The notes below the pieces were generated by a model, which searched no databases, had not been told where the DNA came from, and was given only the letters and a program-made list of their open reading frames with translations. From Glycine soja (Eukaryota > Streptophyta > Magnoliopsida > Fabales > Fabaceae), in contig NC_041002.1 in the NCBI RefSeq assembly GCF_004193775.1, positions 5,009,261 to 5,073,260 of the forward strand: a DNA stretch of 64,000 nt, given 5' to 3'. The position numbers were made by a program, and so were the translations under genes. Shown one piece after another: positions 60,035-64,000 of the stretch (position 1 is its first letter; each line of letters starts with the position of its first letter).

Positions 60035-60602
60035 ATCCTTGCTTTATTAAATTCTTCAGTTCATCAATGGTACATGTTGAAGGAATTTGAAATTTCTTAG
60101 GATTTTTTCTTGTGAACGTGCATCCAACAAATTTGTTCTGCGGTGTCATGTTCCATTTCCCGTTGTAATACAAGATCACGTCATGAGTACGGGGCATAGT
60201 GCGTTGAAGTAAGTTTATTACTCCATCTGGTGTTCTTCCAATGATGCATAATAACTCAATCGGACCAACACAAGAAAATTGATCATTACACATTAACATT
60301 GTGTTGACATCGTCATCATTTATCAATTTCTTACATTGAAAGCAAATTTGGTTACCTGTATGGGTGAATGGCTTCCGGTAGTGAATTTCATCCAAAAATT
60401 ATTTGTCGGATAGCTGAAGGGTATTGTGTATTCTGATTTTTAAGCTTGAAAAATCACAACTGTTTGGTACTCGAATGGGCACCGGAGTCGAAGTTTGGAA
60501 GTAAACCCCAATATCATTGTGAATAATCGATCCATTTGGAAAAATGAAAGCCAACCTTGAGTTGACAATCGTCTAACTGCTAGTTTCTCCTATAAATGTC
60601 AT
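60035..60602 (-). pseudogene. MULE N-terminal PB1-like domain gene, truncated
   Basis: Starts MTFIGETSS at 60602, then runs NSRLAFIFPNGSIIHNDIGV and later GPIELLCIIGRTPD, ILYYNGKWNM and FQIPSTCTIDELKNLIKQ. This is the N-terminal part found on many legume MULE transposases: a compact beta-rich region with a PB1-like DELK..I ending. Two in-frame stops occur, after ETSS (TAG) and after LSDK (TAA), each one C-to-T change from Gln. The similarity stops abruptly after LIKQ near 60035, so the rest of that transposase is lost. The gene has the same orientation as the OTU-fused one and lies about 450 bp downstream of it. Confidence 0.65.
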
Positions 60603-61051
60603 GCTTTGTGTATCAATTGGGAGACCATGTGAAAGCAAGATAATGTGTGATTTATTAGCTGTGTCTGCTATATATATAGATGGTTATGACCGACAGATTG
60701 CTTCACTTTGTTTACAAAAAAATAGACAGGCGTGAACATGTTTCGTGTTTATGTTTCCTTCAGAATGTGTAGTCAAGTCAGTCAATGTGTTGTCGCGCTC
60801 AAACTTTAATACGCATGCATGTCATTATGTGTTGTCAATTATGACAATGATGTATGCTACACGCGTAAATGATTTTTGTTGGACCAACAATTTTTTTGCT
60901 TAACGAAACGAGTAGTTAATAATATTAATTGGTTATTAATGACTTACAACAAATTATATCGCATAATGAATACAATTACATAAACAATGCATGTTTAGTC
61001 TTCATTTAGGTCGACATAGTGTCTTTTGAATGACATCAAACTTGTGTATTG
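60603..61051. other. 449 bp between the two MULE genes
   Basis: No coding frame. Short and moderately AT-rich. It could be the 3' UTR of the transposase plus the promoter of the PB1-like gene. Confidence 0.4.
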
Positions 61052-64000
61052 CTACATTCTACTAATATATGGAGTTATCCACTGCTTTGCCTGAGAATAA
61101 CAATTGCTTGACCACAACAACGCTGGAGGCGGTAAGGGACAATGGTCTTTCAAATAAACCTGTTGTACATGAACAAAGATTATATCATGCGGTGACCGAC
61201 TCAAATGAACTAGCGAAGTCATTGCATAATTGTTATACTAACTATATTCAATGTACCTGAACAAAATGATTTCCAAACACGTGACTGACACATATCATGC
61301 GGTGCCCAGAAGAATTAGGTGGTGGTTGACTTCTTAGAGGAAAAAATGTCATGCTTTGTTGTTGGGATAACGATACAAGGATTACATTATACCGTGATGC
61401 AATCATATATCCCATCTCCGTTATATCCATCCACTTGTCCACACTAACCTGAATCAACCAAACATACACATTAAGTAATTTAAAGTTTCTTATTTAAAAA
61501 ATTAACCTAAAAACATACCTTCGAAAACCCATCAACAAGTAGGGACAACTTTAATTGTTCAAATCTCTCTGTGCCATTGATGAGGTTCATGTACTCATGC
61601 GACCACCTGCCAAGTTCTTTAATCAATTCATTACGCACTAACAGTCACGAATCTTCCCCCATACCTAATAAAGCAGCAATGGACCGATATCCACAGTTAC
61701 CGTCCGCTTTCACATCCACAACGTCACGAATGAAACCTTGAATGAATGACGCAAATTGATCCAACATCGGGATGATCCTTGTTGGCTGAGGTGGTTCAGA
61801 ACATGATGCATTACGTTTGACTGGAGAGTTGCTGCTTTGAACAAAATGAAAAGCATCAACATACTCCCAGTAAGACAGATCACGCTTTGTGGATCTTTGA
61901 CTTCTTTTCATCAGTTTCTTCGGTGCACCTTTAGCGTTGACCTTTGACGAAGGATGACACATAGAGTTTTGATCAGGATATGCAATTTCTCGAAGTTTAC
62001 TCTTCAGAGTTACTTTGCCAGACACATCAAGTTCATCAAACCTTTTAGATATGGTCTATATCTCTTCCTTGATGCTGACTTCCGTCTCACATAACCCTTG
62101 GTCTGAAAAGCAAAGTCTCCTCCAGAAAATATGGACTGACTCCACTGGGATGCTGCCAGCAGTATACCTAGAAAGCTCACATGCACAAGGAAGACCGTGC
62201 GTGCTTCTCATCACACAACCACAAGAAGAGGGATTGTTGTCGAGATAACGTAGACAGTCAACCTCAGAAGCAATCTGATTTAAAGCGTCCCTTGAAACCA
62301 TCCCAAGAAGCCTCTTGTATAAGGTTTTTTTAAATACATGCCCAACCACATGCGTAGTGGATTCAAATGATACTTTAATTTCAACGTGTTGCAGCGTCAT
62401 CATGTTGTTCATGGCATCCCAAACACTACATAGGTCTCTAACGCTATTTTGTAGTACTCTTTTGAGAGCCCAATGAGCTGATTAAACCCTACATTTAAAA
62501 TACACAACAAACATGAAAATATACAACAATTAAATACCATTTATTAATAATCCTTACTAACAAATAAAATCAGTTCTTAATACCTGTTTGTTGTTGTGTT
62601 GCCTAGGTGCATGACCTTATTCGTCCATGCTGTAATAAATTTTTCCCTGGGGGGGATAATCCATGTGTCGTTAACATAGTCAATGAACATCGGCCAAGGT
62701 GAACAAGCAATTTGAAACTTCTGAAGCGACTTAGCGAACTGGTGTTCGGACGGACAATCAACCAAAGTACCCCAGTTATCCATTACATAGTCCCACGCAT
62801 TTTTTTCACCGATTAAAGATATGCACTTCGCCTTCACATTCTTATCGATATGAAACCTGCACAACAAATTTGTACACTCCGGGAACACAGTTTTCACTGC
62901 ATTCATCAGTCCTAGGTCTTTATCAGTGACAATAACAACAGGGAGGCAATCGTTTCTTAAAAATAGGCCTCGAAATCGTTCCAAAGCCCATACAATATTA
63001 TTAACACGCTCAGCCTCCAGATATGTAAACCTAGCAGAGAATGTCATCGCTGTTGGTGTCACTCCAACAAAGTCAAGTAGTGGAAGTCTGTACCTGTTTG
63101 TTTTGTAGGTACTGTCTATAAAAAACATCAGATGACATGCATTGCATAACTTTACTACATCTGGGTGACACCAAAACAGATCACGTACCACAACTTCATC
63201 CTTCAATGTATGCCAATGAATGTATTGATCACGTTCGAGAAGCTTCATCATATGTTGCATTTCGGTATCAGCTCCTCTTATTGAAGAACGATATGCACTT
63301 CTTGCATTGTAAATTTGCTTTATCGTGGTGCAACTGTTGGCATTGTGTTCCTTCAACGTTAGCAAGATGTTTTTTGGTTTCACCATCGACTTTGTCATAT
63401 CAGCAATAATTTTCTTTTCATCCTTAGTCAATCGCCCAGCGTATGGATGTCCAACTAAGGACTTGGCCAATTCATGATTGTGAATCCCACAGATCAACTT
63501 CACCATCCAACCTCCCCTTCCATGCACTGGTTTCCCACGAAGCCTGAAGGAACAACCACATTTCCTACTCCCAGTGTCTTTTCTAACGAATTCTTTATTC
63601 ATACACTTGTACGTACCACTCCTTTCACACCCAATTAAGACAAATGAACTTTTTCCTCTGCTACCGGTATCTGTGTCAGACCTTATAATCACTGTAACAA
63701 ATCCATTTTCATGGGCAACTGTTCGAGCCCACTGCAAAACATCATCTCGAGTACCAAATACCTACAACGCAACCCTAACATATTAATTTTTATACAAAAC
63801 ATCAATTCAATCAAATGACTCAAACTAATCAACATGATTACCTGAGACGTATTAAAAGCATTTGAACAATCGACATGTGGTTCAGTCACACCATATTCTT
63901 CTTCATTATCATAATCATAATCCATATAAACTTCTTGTGACATCGCATAGTCATACGCCCATTGATCTTCGTCCATCTTAAGGACATATGCATCATACAC
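61052..64000 (-). pseudogene. MULE transposase fused to an OTU cysteine protease, three nonsense codons
   Basis: Exons (minus): 64000-63842 (5' end off window), 63761-62584, 62488-61519, 61448-61257, 61159-61052. All four junctions are GT-AG and keep frame; at least 868 codons are seen. Domains in order: acidic N-terminus (DYDYDNEEEYG); FAR1-type zinc finger (KCGCSFRL, then ICGIHNHEL); MULE DDE core (FFIDSTYKTNRYRLPLLDFV, VIVTDKDLGLMNAVK, CRFHIDKNV); SWIM-type finger (CGCVMRSTHGLPCACEL); OTU domain with catalytic Asp-Cys (ADGNCGYRSIAALLG) and His (GNHFVQ). Stops: TAA 62484-62482 (before SAHW), TAG 62058-62056 (before TISKRF), TGA 61647-61645 (after GMGEDS). No frameshift was seen. The intact protein would bind element ends and cut DNA, while the OTU part could act on ubiquitin or serve another role; that is inference. 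Confidence 0.88.

Larger units (their letters stand above)
59636..64000 (-). mobile_element. Mutator-like element with OTU-fused transposase (right end off window)
   Basis: The left terminus contains GGTGCACCCAACAA twice in tandem (59637-59650 and 59660-59673), a motif I associate with legume MULE ends. Inside are a PB1-like N-terminal gene remnant (60602-60035) and a five-exon transposase-protease gene (61052 to beyond 64000), both minus. The right terminus is outside the window, so the TIR pair and 9-bp target duplication cannot be checked. The two remnants may belong to one element or to two nested ones. Confidence 0.6.

Noticed and set aside
62926..63409. Plus-strand frames opposite the transposase
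   Set aside because: Antisense shadows of the FAR1 and MULE exons.

Overview
This is a TE-rich, AT-rich plant nuclear window. The repeat families point to a legume, most likely a Glycine relative: an Au-type SINE, an Athila-like element with a tRNA-Asp primer site, clustered TAATCGATTA palindromes, and CACTA and MULE families of legume type. The species call is inference. No bacterial, viral or CRISPR features are seen. Only two host protein genes are well supported, and the rest is nested and decayed transposons.

Layout. 1-4088: non-autonomous Athila-like LTR element (minus), inserted beside a CACTA relic (about 4089-6927) that itself contains a long-armed inverted-repeat element. 6940-7125: LINE 3' tail. 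7973-10510: complete but pol-less Copia element (minus) with LTRs, PBS, PPT and a decayed gag-protease. 10511-17533: mostly AT-rich with no gene recognised. 17534-18800: CACTA relic with a B3-like gene remnant. 19607-19680: decayed tRNA-Ile(AAT). 20852-21027: Au SINE with a 13-bp target duplication. 21993-26622: eight-exon CYP23-type cyclophilin gene (minus) with one in-frame stop in exon 5; its intron 6 is loaded with TE pieces. 28112-28992: 5'-truncated LINE with a 15-bp target duplication. 29798-30076: MITE. 39273-41665: second CACTA copy with the same B3-like remnant. 42040-42480: RNase H fragment. 52849-55127: F-box/Kelch gene of the SKIP11 group with a leader intron, the one clearly intact gene. 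57560-58945: gag fragment and an LTR-like block with regularly spaced palindromes. 59636-64000: Mutator-like element running off the right edge, with a PB1-like N-terminal gene remnant and a five-exon transposase that joins a FAR1 zinc finger, a MULE DDE domain, a SWIM finger and an OTU cysteine-protease domain.

How the parts relate. The cyclophilin and F-box/Kelch genes are divergently oriented and about 27 kb apart. From memory their closest Arabidopsis relatives (At1g26940 and At1g26930) are neighbours, so the window is probably an ancient two-gene syntenic block inflated by TE insertions. The most unusual coding find is the transposase-OTU fusion. All four of its visible splice junctions keep frame, and three nonsense codons are the only visible lesions.
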